From Rhabdornis inornatus (lineage: Eukaryota > Chordata > Aves > Passeriformes > Rhabdornithidae): 64,000 bases of DNA. The position numbers and the translations under genes are program-made. The stretch lies in NCBI GenBank assembly GCA_013397075.1, contig VWZS01000187.1, forward strand, positions 1,129,766 through 1,193,765, given 5' to 3'. This document shows positions 38,036 through 52,183 of this stretch, one piece after another (position 1 is the first letter of the stretch; the number at the start of each line of letters is the position of its first letter). The notes under the pieces were generated by a model, which was not told where the DNA came from, ran no database searches, and was given only the letters and a program-made list of their open reading frames with translations.

Positions 38036-38888
38036 AAGATGATTTTTTAATTTTAAAAATCACTGGATTCCTTCCATAAATGATGCATGCTACATAACAA
38101 CAGCATAAGAATTATTATACTGGTTTTAATTATGTTTCCATTTGTATCAATATTATATTTGTCTAAATCCACCAGTTTCAGCCAAGGTATTTCAAAGCTA
38201 TCCTAGGATGTTCAAAACACAAAACTAGACCTTTTTTCAAAGAGGTTTCTGAATCAAACACTTAATAGCAGAGGAGTAATGATGACCAATTATTCCATGC
38301 ACTATGTATTATTTTAAAATCTGTGTTTTTATTTCTTGTACTGTGGTTTTATAGACACACATACATGTATATGTACATGCATAATATATTCAAAAAATGT
38401 TTCACATGAAAGATAGTGTTTCAGTATTTCAATAATGCAGAAGTATATCAAATATTACTTAGTTCTGAAATCAAAGCTGGATGTCACTCTATCAAAAATC
38501 ATTTGCATTCACTTCATGAACAGAGGCTAAAATTTGAACAATGTGAGAACCTTTAGGCAAACTCCTACAAGTCCAAGGTCTTTATCTAATTTGTAGAGAC
38601 ATTTAGATTAAGATGGAAAAATAATGCTTGGAATTAACCTCTCTATTAAAGATGAGGAAATGGCTTTACTGAGACAGTTTGGCTCAAATAGAATCAGAAA
38701 GAGGGAAGTATCTCCAGTAAGCCCTGTGGTCCCTGAAGAGGAGATAAGGATGCCACGAGGCCCACTCACACAAGGACATATGAAAGAGGATAACTCCTCT
38801 TTCGCTGCTCTCCCTGTCTCTACCAGAGTAGTTGTCTGATAGCTGATTCAGGAGTTGGCCATCTCATAAGGCTCATGCTGGGCTTCAC

Positions 38889-38911
38889 GAGAAAGAGAAA
38901 GAGAAAGAGAC
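38889..38911 (+). repeat. (GAGAAA)n simple repeat
   Basis: Three perfect GAGAAA units plus a partial fourth, in the ADK intron. Confidence 0.8.
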
Positions 38912-41900
38912 AGAACTGCTTATTCTGTAAGAACGTGCACCAAAAAATTGTGACTGTAGCTTTCAAACTCTAGCTAGCAGCTTTATAAGATTCCTCGGCA
39001 CATGAAAGCTGCCAATGCCATTTTTAAATTGACAGGTGGTTTGAGCCACTGACCTCCCCTTTGATACTGACAGAGGCAAATTGCTATCAGCTCCTATCTG
39101 GCACTGTACAATGCTTAATGAAGAGCTCCTTCTACCTTGGGATTTCTTTTCCTTGAGAATGGTAGAACATCTTTATACCATGGTGATAAGCAATACACGC
39201 TTGCTGCCATCATTCTGTCACTGCCTTATCATGCTACTTGAAAATGATTTGTGGTTCCATTTCATACTCTAGTACTTTTCATGTAGTGTATGACTAAATC
39301 ATAGCAGATTATTAAGTCAATATATTTATATTGATGGAACCTGAAGAAACATCGATTTTACACCTTCTCCTATTCATTTGTTATGAACTCTGCACTCAGT
39401 TCCAGGGACTAGACAGATTCTAGGGGAGAGATTTTGCAGGGAACAATGGCAGCAACTATCAGAACAGATGCTTATTGTTTTCATTAGTTCCGGTGGCAAT
39501 GACAAAGGGGAGTTCAAACAGAAGGCAGGCCTACTCTGGCTAAAGAGAGCAGGATGGCATAAAGGAAAGCACACCATGGTAAAACTGCCCATATTTCAGT
39601 CTATTTATTGCCACTAAGTACGCTTGGGTTATCATTACTGCAATGGTTCAAACTGGGGCTGACTAGTAATAAATAAATGTTAATTTAATGAGCAACAGAA
39701 TGCTCCCCAAACTCTACAAACTAAGGCTGTAATTCCATTAAGAGGACTCTTGTGACATAAGCCATGTCACCAAAGCTCAAGTGATCCGTCAATGTCATAA
39801 AAATCTGGAGGTGGAATTGCAACTTTAATTTATGGGTATTTCAGGGGTTTATAACCAAGTATCCGTGGTTCTCCTAAAAACCACAAGAGGTGCTGAGATG
39901 CTACAAAGTAAACCATTATTGCTTAAACTTGTAAAAGGTAGCAGTGTTGCTGGTAGGCAATAAAAGCAGAACTGCGTTAGCGTTGTTTAGAGAAGTGTTT
40001 TTAGCATAAAGATACCTGCAGCAATTATAAAACCCGGTTTCTTATTCATGCACTGCACCAGCCTGAGTGGCAGATGACTTGCTGCCTGCAGTAAGAGGCA
40101 AGAAATTCAGAGATATTTCAACTGAAGAATGTGGTTTATTTCTTGCTGCTAGCTGTTGGGGTGAGCTAGTTCTCCTCGGAGGCTGGCAGCTTCATGTTCA
40201 GAAATGCTGAACTCGTGAATCAACTCACAGAGTTACAAGTGCCCAGAAACTTTGTGTCTTTAAACTTTTTCTTGACTTTAAGGTCTCAAGAGCTTCAGTA
40301 GTTAGACTAGCTCTAGTAAAAAAAACAACATGGTTTTATTTTTTTCAACTTTTACATGGAGAAACATATGAAGGCTAATTTGCCAAGTTGGCATAATTAT
40401 TGAGAAGGAATTTCCCTACAATCTGTGAGTTATACCTCTGGAAGAGAATGCCTCTGCGAAAGACCTTTCAAAATATGACAGAGTCTAAAAAACCTGACCT
40501 CCTAATGCAAAACAAATCTCGTTTAATGGGGTTAGTTCTCATGATATCTCACATTCTCCTCTCAGCCAAGACACCTGAAAAACCACTGTGCAGTCATGCT
40601 AATGTACTGGTTCCAGAGAAGTATGGGAAACTTTGCCATGGGAGTCTTGTTATTGTTGAATAAAAGAACTAGGTTTCCCAGAGGGGATATTTTGTAATAC
40701 TGAGTGAATTTTTTACTTAGGGGATTAATTTTGAAACATTTTACTACAAGGACACTAAAATCAAAACATTACATGTACTGTTGCCTAGGTAGTAACAACT
40801 GATAAAAACCTCAATCAAAGAAAGAAGCAGAAAAGCACTGAAGAGGATATAACTTTCCTGTTGTAAAATCTCTGTCAGGATAGTAACACTGCAGCTGGCT
40901 CAGTGCTAGACCCAGTGCTAGAAGATACACATGTTGAGCAGCATTACCTACACTACTGCACAGGGCTTGCTGCTAAGGACACGTTCAAGAACTTCTGTTC
41001 CAAATACACACTTTGAAAACACATGAAAAGTGTGGCACAGATAAAATACAGACAGCTCCCCCAAATGAAACACAGACCAAATCAAAGCCTATCCAGTCCA
41101 GTATCCTATTTCCTACATATGGGAAGGAAAATTAAATGACTCCTTGAAGAAGGAGACCACAGTACACATAAGACTAGAATCAGCTGTGTACCTAGACTGT
41201 TATGAGCCCAAATTCACCCATCTGGACTAAAATCAGGAAAATCTATTCTCTGAGGAGGATAAATGATCAATTTATTATTTATGGAGTGACAGAGGAGAAC
41301 ACAGACATCCCAGAAGCCAATGGAAGAACTATGTATATTCTAGCTCATGTTGCTTTGAGTCACAGGAGAAAGAAGCATGGTGCAACAAGAGGCTTAGCTC
41401 ACACACCAACACTCAGGTCAGTGTCTAACTGCAAGGACAGCTCAGACATTTGCCATGGCTGAGCTGACTTCCATTACAGAGGGAAAAACAGCTGTGGTCC
41501 CTTCTCTGATAGTGAGGGAGAACTGTGCAATGCACTGGACTGCACTGCACTTGTGCCCCAATGAAAAAGCATCTGATGCCTCAGTGCTATTTGTGGGGCA
41601 ACTGAAGATAACAGACATCCATAAGCAGTGATACAGGACCTTGGTTAAGATTATTCCAAATGCACAGGATCTTGCTGTATCTTAACACTTAGAATGATAA
41701 GGGAGAGTTAATCTTTTAGAATATGTCCCTTCACCCTGTCTTAGACAGCTGAGCACTGTCCACATCATTCTTCCCCTTTGAGAAAGGAATCCCACAACTG
41801 ATCCAAGATCAGCCTGAGAGGATGTGCCCCAGGTCCTTACACTGCTGGTGGAAGGCAGTAGTTTGGAATAGAGACTGATCTGGTTTATATCAGCTTTTCC

Positions 41901-43453
41901 ATTCAGGATATTCTGATTAAAGTCAGTGTTTTAGCCCTTCTACAGAAAACCAGCAGCTATGGCAGTACCAGGAAAAACGATGTAATTTAAAGAGGAAGGC
42001 TTTTGAGAGACCTATTTTTTAATTTGATGTATTATATTATAAAGTTCCTAAAGTCCTGATTATTTAGTTGCAATATTCTTCCTGCAGCTAACTTAGAAAA
42101 GAACGAAATTAGGATTATTAAAACTAAAGTCCTGATTTCAAGAGGCCTAAAACTGAAGAACAGAAAATAAATACAACCTGAGATAAACACAGCAAGACCT
42201 ATTCTCTCTTTTTTCCCCTCCTCACAAGAACAGCAGCTTTCTGGCACAGCTGATACACAGAGCAAATGTATACAAGGACAAGCACTTGAAGATGATCTTA
42301 TTTATGTTATAGTCACTGCTACCTACCAGTTCAAATTTAGTCTTGTTTGTGATTTAGGAACAATAGAGAGTGACAAGCATGCTCTAAAAGGTGTATGAAT
42401 AATACAACCTAATGTGTTTCCCCCTACATCTCCCCTTTTTGATTCACGAAAACACTGAAATAATGAGTAAAACATTCCTATTCTCAGACAGATTTAAGTA
42501 TATACTGAACATTTATCTTTGGTTTAAATGCTGTATTAAGTAAGGATGGAATTACTCACATGCTTAAGATTAAGCTTATGTTGAATATTTTCTTGAAGTG
42601 GGACACAATTCTGAAGCTTTAATTTGGTAACACACTGCTTGTTATCCCCTTCATAGCTACAAGACTGAGCCCTGCAATTCTATTTATAAAGTCTCTTTTG
42701 TAATATTTCCAGTAAATTAGTGACTAATGGAGCCCCTTACAGCTACTACAGACTGGATATTAGAGCCTTCAGGATGCAATACTGCATCACAGAACTACAT
42801 GGATGAAGGTTACAATGAATGACAGAAATCTTGGATTAGATTGAGTTTTGGCTTATATTGAATAATTTTTTTTAAACAGGCATAGACATAACATCCTCTT
42901 TTTTCGTTAGAGCTTGTGCCAAAAAAAATAGTAAGTTTGCAAATGGATATTAAGCAATGCCAGATATTTTTGGGGTTTGTTTTAACAAATTAACCCTTTG
43001 CGTGCTTTTCTGATGTCCAAATAATTGTATTGGAAGCAGATGTTCTACCAAAATTTACATGATCAGAGACATTATGCTCACTTATTAACATACTGTTTAA
43101 TATTCACTACAACCTGTTTTAAAGAACAACAATGTGTTAACATTTAAGCCAGGAGGGATTTCTGTACACTATATAGTACTCGATGCAGCTTGTTTATGCA
43201 ACAGTCTGACAGATACAATTAATCTCATGAAAACGACCAGAATACAGCATAATGGCATATTATTTTTGAAGTAATAGAACACACTTTCCTTTTCAAAGTC
43301 AGAACTTAATTAAATCATATAACTTCAGGATGCAGAGAAAAGCTGAAAAGAATGAATCTTGTTCTGAAGGACAAGCTGAATGAAAAACCAGTAGATTTTA
43401 TATAGAGAGAATAATAAGATAATCTCCAAACAACAGAAAGAAGTAAGAAATAC

Positions 43454-43540
43454 CTCCAACAAATGCATCTCCAGCTCCATTGGTATCCACAATTTCACTC
43501 TGATCACTCACCAACACAGGGAAAGTAGTCACTTCATTTT
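43454..43540 (-). CDS. ADK: Adenosine kinase, penultimate coding exon with catalytic motif
   Basis: This 87-base exon on the minus strand gives two bases, 28 full codons and one base. It reads NEVTTFPVLVSD, then QSEIVDTNGAGDAFVG, with the split Gly completed by the next exon. DTNGAGDAFVGG is the second PfkB carbohydrate-kinase signature: the GAGD turn forms the anion hole and its Asp (Asp300 in human short-form numbering) is the base that activates the adenosine 5'-hydroxyl. Boundaries are clear: acceptor 'ttctctacag' before AAAATGAAGTG and donor G|gtattt. The first AA completes the Glu codon begun in the preceding exon, which is outside the window. All catalytic residues are present and there is no frameshift. 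An upstream in-frame ATG exists only in intron sequence and is not a start. Confidence 0.97.
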
Positions 43541-44340
43541 CTGTAGAGAAAGGGAAGAATAAAACATGAGTTACTTGGGAATCTGACTTTGAAATGCACA
43601 ACAAACAGGGAAAATCAAAACAATTCAAAACTATGACCTTTAGCATGATAATTTGGGTAAAAATAGATTGGATTTATAATTCTGTCTGTATTTACTTCAC
43701 AGGGATATGGGAACACATTCAAACAAGCCATAAGTTGTGGGCATTTTCATTACTTACTTCCAGCCTCATTTGTTTTCTCTCCTAATACTAAGGACAAGAG
43801 AAAAAGACTAAGGAAAAGAGCAAAAGAAAAAAATGTAAATCAGAAGGAACAACATAAAACACCTGGGCATATGGACAAGACTGAGAAAAATCCATCCTGC
43901 TGAAAACAGTGCTTTCTACTAGTGGCAGGAAGGTGAGATAGCCTCCAGAATGGCTAGTACAAGCCTCCAAAAGACCAATAGAAACTGCTGCATTGTTAAA
44001 ACCAAAATAGATGTGAATTAACTGACAAAAAGCTGTGAAATAAAAAGCACAAACAAGCGGAAATCAAAGTGCTTTCAAATTATACCTTTTAAAAAAATCC
44101 ATGTATGCAAGAAGCCTTGGAACTTGCCATCCGACTAGATTTGGTTTCAAGATTTCAATGATTTCACTTTCTTCCTTAGTATTTATTTTAAAAACCCCAA
44201 CTATTTCCTTCAGCTCCCTGCCCTCTACTGGCACTCATTAAATGTATTGCAATAGGTGGATATTCAGCATCTTCACCTCCAATTCACTGCCACACCACAG
44301 TTCAGCATAATTACACCACTTAGGTATGATAACTTTAGAG

Positions 44341-44520
44341 TTCCAGGGTTATAAATTTAATATATGCCACTAATTAATCAGCTATGGCTTTCCAGGTGGT
44401 AATGTCATAATGACGTGATAAAAATATAATTACCACCTTGTCACAATACCTTGTTAAAGTGTAAATTACCCCTGTAACAGAGCCAATGGAAGTTCTGCCT
44501 CTGGTAGTCAGTATGCATTA
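44341..44520. promoter_or_regulatory. Candidate intronic regulatory module with inverted repeat and CRE-like site
   Basis: Perfect 10-base arms aggtggtaat (44394-44403) and attaccacct (44429-44438) flank 25 bases containing gtcataatgac and an overlapping tgacgtga, a CRE/ATF-like word. CAGGTG, an E-box, overlaps the left arm. A TAATTAAT homeodomain-type word lies just before. The texture resembles a conserved element; function is inferred only from motif clustering. Confidence 0.35.
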
Positions 44521-47501
44521 AACTGTCTCAGAGCAAACAGATTGTCCTTTGGCAGACAGCAGGAATTACAAAAAGGGGAGGGGGAAGAAAATCCTGTCAA
44601 CCAGCGAAAAGAAAAACCATCAGAGCTGTTTTCTTTTAATTTTTGGTAAAAATAGAAATAAAATGGAAAACAGAGCTTCCAGTAGCTGAAACCTGGAGAT
44701 GAGTAGTTTCTTCACTGTCCAGCAACAGAGCAGATCATAAAAATCACTCTTACACTGACATACACAGTAGCAAACAAGGAAACCTAGTTTGGAAGGCATA
44801 TAAAGAATTCACAGTCTCAAATCAGGCAAGTCTGTGTGTGCTGCAGAGGTACCAGAAGGATCCTGGTTTCTGTGAAATGCAGTGTATCAGCTCTACTGCT
44901 CTTCACCATCTGCTACTAAGTGAACCAGGCAGATATAATGATGCTGCCTCCAGAGGGAACTGTTGGCTGGCCCACCAGGAGGGGAGGGGAGCATTAGCAA
45001 CAACCATCCATGAGAGGCAAAGGAAAAAGGGTAATGAAAAACATAAGATGAATATTCCAATTAAAGAAGAGGTTTCAATCAGTTCTCAGTGCATCCTACT
45101 CTCTACCCTGTTAAGAAAGCTATTTAGAAACGTGCTTCAATGCTGTGTTGTGCTCTTAAGATAAGTCTTCAAGAGCAATGTTTTTTAGTAATTTTAACAG
45201 GATTCATTTGAATTGGAAATCATGAAAGAGAGGTCTTACATTAAACTCTGCCAGACAAGCAGAGTGTATTCATCCATTTCACAAGAAGGTATATTGATTT
45301 GCTCTAGATAATACTAAAACAATGAACAATGTGCTAAGTCTGTTGAAGACACATTGTAATAAACTAACCTGCTCCTTCCCAAGTGTGCATGGGCACACAC
45401 AGATGTTCTACATTAAATGCACAGCAGACAATTGGATATGCATACAAATGTCTGTGTTTGGGCACAAAGAGTGAATCATTCACATTGTATTTTGAAAGCT
45501 GTAAATGGGGCGTGGCATCAAGTAAGATTCTATTCAAGCAAACTAGTACAAATGAAAGTTCTCATCATCATCTTTTGCCTTTCTTTTCCTCTGTCTTGAC
45601 TCCCTCCCTCAGCTCCCTCTAGTATGTGCAGGTAAGTATTGCACTAGAAGCTCCTATTCTATTCTTCCTGTAGTAGATATAATTGTAAGTAACTGGATTA
45701 GTATAAAACACCAAATACATTAGGAAAAATCTTTTAGTGTACAATTTTTCATTTTTTTTTTCTAGTCACAGTTTTCCATGTCTACCTGGGTAATACATTT
45801 CCTTTCTGTGACTTCCTATGTATTTTCAAGCAGAGCAATAATCTCATATTTTGAAGTACTAAAGTTGAAGAAGGAGTATGGCTTTGGAGCACATACTAAA
45901 TTACAAAATACTGCCATCTGCACACATCCAATAGGCAAATTATCTTTCTTTAACCTTAGGAGAACTTCTAGCATAGTAGAGTCATCCAAACTACAGCTGA
46001 CAATAATATATACTGGAAGATCAACAAAAGACGTTTGGGGTTTTCCCCCCTTTCCTTTATAATAAATGAAGTAAGTTAGAATTAAAGCTGCCTTTAAATT
46101 ACATTGCTACATCTGTGTAATAGCACCAAAAGAGCTAATTTCTGTTACTGATCTGTTTTGTAGCAACTAAACACAACAAGATGAATCACGATGAAGCAGA
46201 AGTCTCCATTCTGAGTATCCTTATTTTTGTGAATTTAATGTTGCTTTAACTTCATTTTTGATCCATTATGTTACAAAACTCCCAAATCCATCATAGCGAA
46301 CATTGAGACACCTCGGCTAAGTGCACTGGTCATCAGTGGCCTTGCTTTTCAAAGTCAGTTCTCATTTCATTCATCATTCTGAGAGCTTATGAAAGAAAGA
46401 ATAATTACATAAGTGTTTTGAAGTCCAAGTGCCGCTGCTCTGGGCATAAAATCCAGTGTTCTATTTTTATGCAACAAATATCTTTTGTGATACAACATAT
46501 TCCACTTAGATATCATTTCCTGGAAGCCCAGAATTATGAGTGCAAATTGCAACAAGGTGATTACAATTAGGGAAATTTTAGAAACTAAGCATCAATAAAA
46601 TCTAAAATTTTGGGGCTTTAATTCAACTTTCAGTGACTTTACATTTGTCAGGAACTCAACTATTTCAAAATGACATAGAAATAATCAAACCCAGACATTA
46701 ATGTGACTTTATAGGCCAAAGACAAGGTAAGTTCACAGGAAATCAGAAGGATACAGCTCATTGGTAAATTTAGTTATTGTTAATCTCTCACATTACATAT
46801 ATAAAGAGGTGAAATCTCTATTTTCCTAGGCAAAAATATATGCTAGCATATCTGGCTTAATATATAATTGTAGGTAAAACAGTCTGGAGAGATAATAACT
46901 GGAGAGCAATAGTAACTGAAAAAATCCAGTGCTCCTTCCATTCTAACACTCTTAAGCTCCCAAATGAATACAAGCCTATTTCACAATGTTAGCAGAAACA
47001 ATCGAACTCCGATGATAGGTGCAAATACTACAGGTCTGTCTCCAAACCAAATTAGAATCACAGACTACATGTCTACTCTTAGTACAGTAATAAACACCAT
47101 CAAGCAATCATTACATCCAATTAGGCTGAGTACTTTGCTTAACTGGGTCATTTACCAGTCTCTCTTGCTCTTAAAAGTAGATTAAATGTGTAAACTTACA
47201 TTTAATTACCTGTAACAGAACTCTTATGGGCAACATGTTGGAGTGTCCTTAATTTTGTTTTAAATGAAATGAAAGGAAGAAGGTAGACCTAAAATATATA
47301 CAAAAAAAGGTCTAGCTATTTCCTCAAATAATCTTTTGATCCATGGCTTGGTAGTGGTAGTACAGATGCTTACAAGATGGAGTCACATTCATGTTTCTTT
47401 TGTGAGCTTAACTTGTAAAATAAAGGAACAACTGTGGAACAGAATTCTGTCCCATCTCCTCCCCACCTCCACCCTCTCTAACTTTCTTTAGATCAGGGGC
47501 C

Positions 47502-47548
47502 AAAAAAAAAAAAAAAAGATAAAAAGAAAGGAAAAAAAAAAGAGACAG
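47502..47548 (+). repeat. A-rich low-complexity tract
   Basis: Sixteen consecutive A residues followed by A/G-rich sequence and a second run of A. There is no recognisable SINE or LINE body to its left. Confidence 0.8.
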
Positions 47549-49387
47549 GGAGAACTTAACAGAACGTAGAAACCTGAACTCAAAACCTATAAATGTCCCT
47601 GGGCAGCTGTAAGGTAAGAAGTAATGAGAAAAGTATTTGAAACCAGGCCATGTTACTCAGGATGATTTTTAGCTCTCACCTGTCTCCAGAAGGTAAACCC
47701 CAAAAGGCTACAGGCTCTAAGTCTCTGCATCTTCTTCAGCACATTAACACATCTTTAAAAACCCTCAGTATAGCAATCGTTTCTCCTGTTTTGTTCACCA
47801 GTAAAATTATGCTGTTGCTCTCCTTCACACAACAATACCACACTCGGTAATGTACATCAAAGAGATGCTGCAGCTCCCCCACCCCATGAGCACAGCACTG
47901 CCCAAAGCTACAGTGTGGGGCAGGGCACTGCACCCCAGCTAGGAATCCTCCAGACTTGCAGTGATTATGTACTTCAAACCTGGCGGAGCTGATGCAACCT
48001 GTCACTTCTAAGCAAGCAGAATGAGATCCTGCATTTTCAGGCTGGGACTTCGAGACTTTGAGCCAGTTCTGGACAGACACTCTGGCACTCCTGGCACTTT
48101 GTGGGTGTGTGCTATGCTGGCCTTGTTTTGCACCCCAACACCTCCTCCCTCCACCATTAGGTCTGTGCACTGTGGGCCTGGTGCTGCAGCTATGTAGGGC
48201 TCGCCAGAAAAAGAAGGAATCTCTCTGTGCCATTCAACGGAGTTACAGCATGACAAGCAAGGTTCAAGTCAGCCACACGCTTTGGGATCTTTCTATCGAG
48301 TATTTTAATAGTACACAACAAATGATACTGTATTCTAATGAATTCTGTATGTAACTAAGAAATCTTTATAAGTAGTAATGTAGAAGTTGTTTATCCTTTA
48401 TTGCTATAATAAACATATGACCCTAAACAAGTTACAGAGCAGCTGTCATTTAAAATGCTTTATTATGTCTGAGGTATGATACAAGAAATAGAAATATTAA
48501 TTGATTTCCATAATAAAAACCCCAATTAATGAGTCTCTTTAGCAATGGAGCTAAAATTCTCTTTGCAGCTTGCTAAGCAAAAGTGTTGATCAGGATGCAA
48601 AGTGCTGTCCCTCAGAGACAGCGAGTTCATTTCCAGTAGAAACAGAGAAAGAATATGATGCCAAAGACTTTGAATCTCCTGTGGCTCTAGTCATAGTCCC
48701 ATAGATACCCGTAGGGGAAATGACAATGTGCAGACTCCCATCTTCCTCTGTCTTAGGAGGTAAATGAGACTTGTCTTCCCCTTATAGCTCTCATCAGACA
48801 TACAAATTGTACCATTATCTGGTCAAGAGCATTTTGATTCAGAAGTCATATTTGTAGCCTCTCAGTGAAGTGTGATTCATAGGATTAGAGTTAATAGGGG
48901 AAAGAAAGTTCATCTGAATCAACTTGTACACTCATACACATCAACTATTAGCAATGATGTAAAATTAAACACTATTTTTGCACACAGTGTGTATCCTCTG
49001 AACCTACACTTGATTCTGTCTGCAATCCTGTTAATTCAACACCACCCCTTTGAAATAACTCTTGATTTATACCAGCACAAGATTGGACTCAGAACTCTGT
49101 ATATAGCTACTACTGTAAGAAAAGTAACAGCATTGACTAATAGCTCATGAACATCTTCTATAGGCAAACTGTGGTTTGTTTACTTTATCGACGGTGTGGG
49201 GCACACTTATATGTCATTATTTTCTATATCATCACTGCCAGAGCCAAGAGTTAAATCTCTACTTTATTTCTTGTATTAAATAATTTTTAGCACAAGTAAA
49301 CAGAACACTCTGCTTAAAAGATGGAGAAGCAAGAGGTCAACAGAAAATACTAGTTCTGCTTCAGTTTGTTGCTAATAAAACATTTTA

Positions 49388-49419
49388 AAAAAATATATAT
49401 ATATGTGCATATATATATG
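49388..49419. repeat. (AT)n dinucleotide repeat
   Basis: Two alternating AT runs separated by 'gtgc' make a near-palindromic, potentially cruciform-forming segment. It is simple-sequence DNA within the ADK intron. Confidence 0.75.
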
Positions 49420-52183
49420 GAAAAACTGCCCTAAAGAACAAGCTGCTGAATTTTTCTGGCATGTGTCACAATGTTTAAGGTTTAGAATGGCAATGAACTC
49501 TGTTGAAAAAGCCTTACAAGCACACAAGAGTATTGCCATTTGCCCGGCAGGCACTGATTTCAGAGGCAGCTGAAACGGCGCCCACTGAAGTGCCAGGAAT
49601 GCACTGCTCCAGCTCGGCATGGCTGCTGGAGACATAAGGTAGTGCTCAGAGCTCAAACCTCTCCTCTGACTTCTGCCCAGGCTCACACAGGGCTTGAGGA
49701 CTCAGGAAAGGGCTGTGAAGTCACAGGCATCCAAATCAAGAAAAGGTTCTGCAGGTATTCACTGATACAACACACATAGTCTGGAAGGACTATGAACAGC
49801 TCAGGAGAAATCAGTCCTGAAGACAGGAGAGATGGGTTACAGTAAACAAAGCCCATAAACTGTATGATCCTGGTCTCTGTGAAGAGCAAGCTCTGCCACA
49901 GCGAGCTGAGCCACCGTGACACAAAACCACATATGGCCTTGGATATCAACAAATATATCTCCCTGCACTGTAAATCCTACAGGTATTGCTTTGGGCACTA
50001 GACATCTTATTTGATCCTTACATGTAAAACACCAAGCTACACCCTTCCACCATTATTTTTTGAGCTGTGTATGGGAATTAGAAATCCAAACAAACCTATT
50101 TCTGTTTGTAAATAGGTAGCCAAGACTTGTAATCACACACAGATGATGAGAGCTGGACTGCCAATGTCCAGTGTAAGGAATACATCACAAAGGTGTGTCT
50201 GGGTTACAGTGACATGTTTGGCTCATCATGCTCCTCAGCATGGCTCTGGGGACTGCCAAAATGAACCATCTCTCAGCTCAGAAACCAAACTGTGTGTGCA
50301 TTCACTTACTGTTGGCACTGACCCACAACCAATAGGAAACATCTATGCTTGTACTCCACTTCATGGTATCTACAGATGTATTTTAAACCACTGCACAGCT
50401 AGGCCACCACAGCACTGTCCTATAGGAGAATCTTCTGACAAGTATCAACCTATAAATCATGTCAATGCCATTCCTACTCAAAAGCTTAGCAGGACATTGG
50501 CTGAAAACAAAACAAAACCAAAAAAAAGAGAGAGAAAAACACATTATAATTTGATTTTGAGTAGGACAAAAACTGTATTCTGCCTCACATTTTTCATACA
50601 TTAAGCATATTGCCCTAGCGGGGTAAACACACCTGTCAAAACTTGCAAGCTTTCTTAGCTATACCTCGGTTTCAGAGTGGTGAACACAGAAATCACATCA
50701 TTTAAATAAATGCCATGTTACATGACAGCTTTTTTTATGCTACATGATAATCTGAGAAGCATGGGTTGTCAGTGGAGGCAGAAATGGGCCCAAGGCACTT
50801 CTATTTCACTTGAGCATCAGTAAGACTGAAAAGAGAAGGAGTGAGCATTAGGTCACTATAGAGCAGCTCTGAAGGAGATTTTTCTTCTGGGAGAATTTAT
50901 ATTTAGTTTCACAAATAAAATCAGTCCATTGGAATGAGAGAGACAGCCTTCCTTAGATATATTACTAAAAATAAGTTAATGTATATATCTGCTTCTCCTT
51001 GAAAAAAAAATTTAATTTGTTACTAGCTGAACATTGATGATGTAGCTATACCACAGAAATTATGCAGCACTGCCTTTAAAAATTCAAATTACATGTAGAA
51101 ATTTCAATTTTTCATCCTTTTACCTCAGAGCTCAGCTCTAGAATTTTGTAATTTTTTTCCTTCTCATTCTGTATTTGTAAGCTCCATGTTTACTTTAATT
51201 AAGATCTCCCAAGACTACTTAATTATTTTTGAAGAATAAAATATGCTTACAAAATGAATTTTATCAGACTTTAGCAGGTTTTAAATCTATTTAGAAGATG
51301 ACACTGCAGTGGAGGCCAAAATTTGTTCTAGTATCAGTGAGAAAATATCCTACTCTTAAAATGCCAGTTGAAACACAGAAGCTCTGCTCTTTCTAATGGA
51401 ATTCTTTAAGGGTTATACCAGTCTAAGATAAAAATCTGGCCCAAAATGAAGGAGTTTATTTGTCCCCTACATCAGTTGCAGATAATTTCTTAGAAAATTA
51501 AATACCCCAAACTATGATCTCTGTAGTATCATGTTACCAGTTTATTACCTAACCAGTGACATAAGCAGGATGGTAAATCTATCACCTTTTAAAAATAAAG
51601 TCACCCACATTTTGATGTAAATTACGCACCCCCGAATTTTTACAATTATTGACTACACAGTGTATTAAATTAATTTCCACACAGTTACTGTAATAGCAGC
51701 TTTGACAAAGAGTTTCTGCAAGAGCTCTTGGATCATATGTTTGTGTATGAAGGCCTTTAAAGCATGGCAGTCCCATATGTGCACCCATAAAGGTAACCCA
51801 ACAGGCTTTGCAGGGCATGCACTGTCATTCAGTGTAACCCCCAATGCTACAAAGTCAGGCTGCTTGACAAAACCAAAACAAGTAACCTAGCAGAAAAAAC
51901 AGAAATTTCCAGCCTCTCTCTCTGCAGAACATTGTCAGACTCTGCCTGTCACTCCTGGTTACTTTTCCTTAAAGTATTATTTCTGTAGTATTAATTTGCT
52001 GAATAATTCAAATTTAAGTGATTCCAACATAATATCCAAAACAACACACTAATCTTTTTAGAAGCAATAAAACATTCTAAGATTAATCAAACTTCAGTTG
52101 GTGCATACAGGTCATGTTCCCTGTAATACGTATTATTCTCTTATTGCCAAGCAGACCAAGATACATTTTAGAAGAAAAAAAAA

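Larger units (their letters stand above)
26246..43453 (-). other. ADK: ADK intron (17.2 kb) between the last two coding exons
   Basis: The donor on the minus strand is G|gtattt after ...TTTGTTGGAG, and the acceptor is cccatag|GC. The intron is phase 1. It is largely AT-rich, with a decayed CR1 fragment near 37.9 kb and a candidate conserved element at 35.4-35.8 kb. The ORFs inside (for example 30415-30846, 143 codons on the minus strand) have no recognised domain and no sign of being exons. Confidence 0.9.

Noticed and set aside
45541..45605. Minus-strand reading resembling basic/acidic stretch (…AKDDDE…) considered as the preceding ADK exon
   Set aside because: It lacks the TQGxDDT motif in frame, has no suitable acceptor and donor, and does not end in the phase required by the exon at 43540.
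50143..50604. 153-codon plus-strand ORF
   Set aside because: It is antisense to ADK with no known family, its tail is Lys-rich from an A-rich tract, and nothing suggests a promoter or splice structure.
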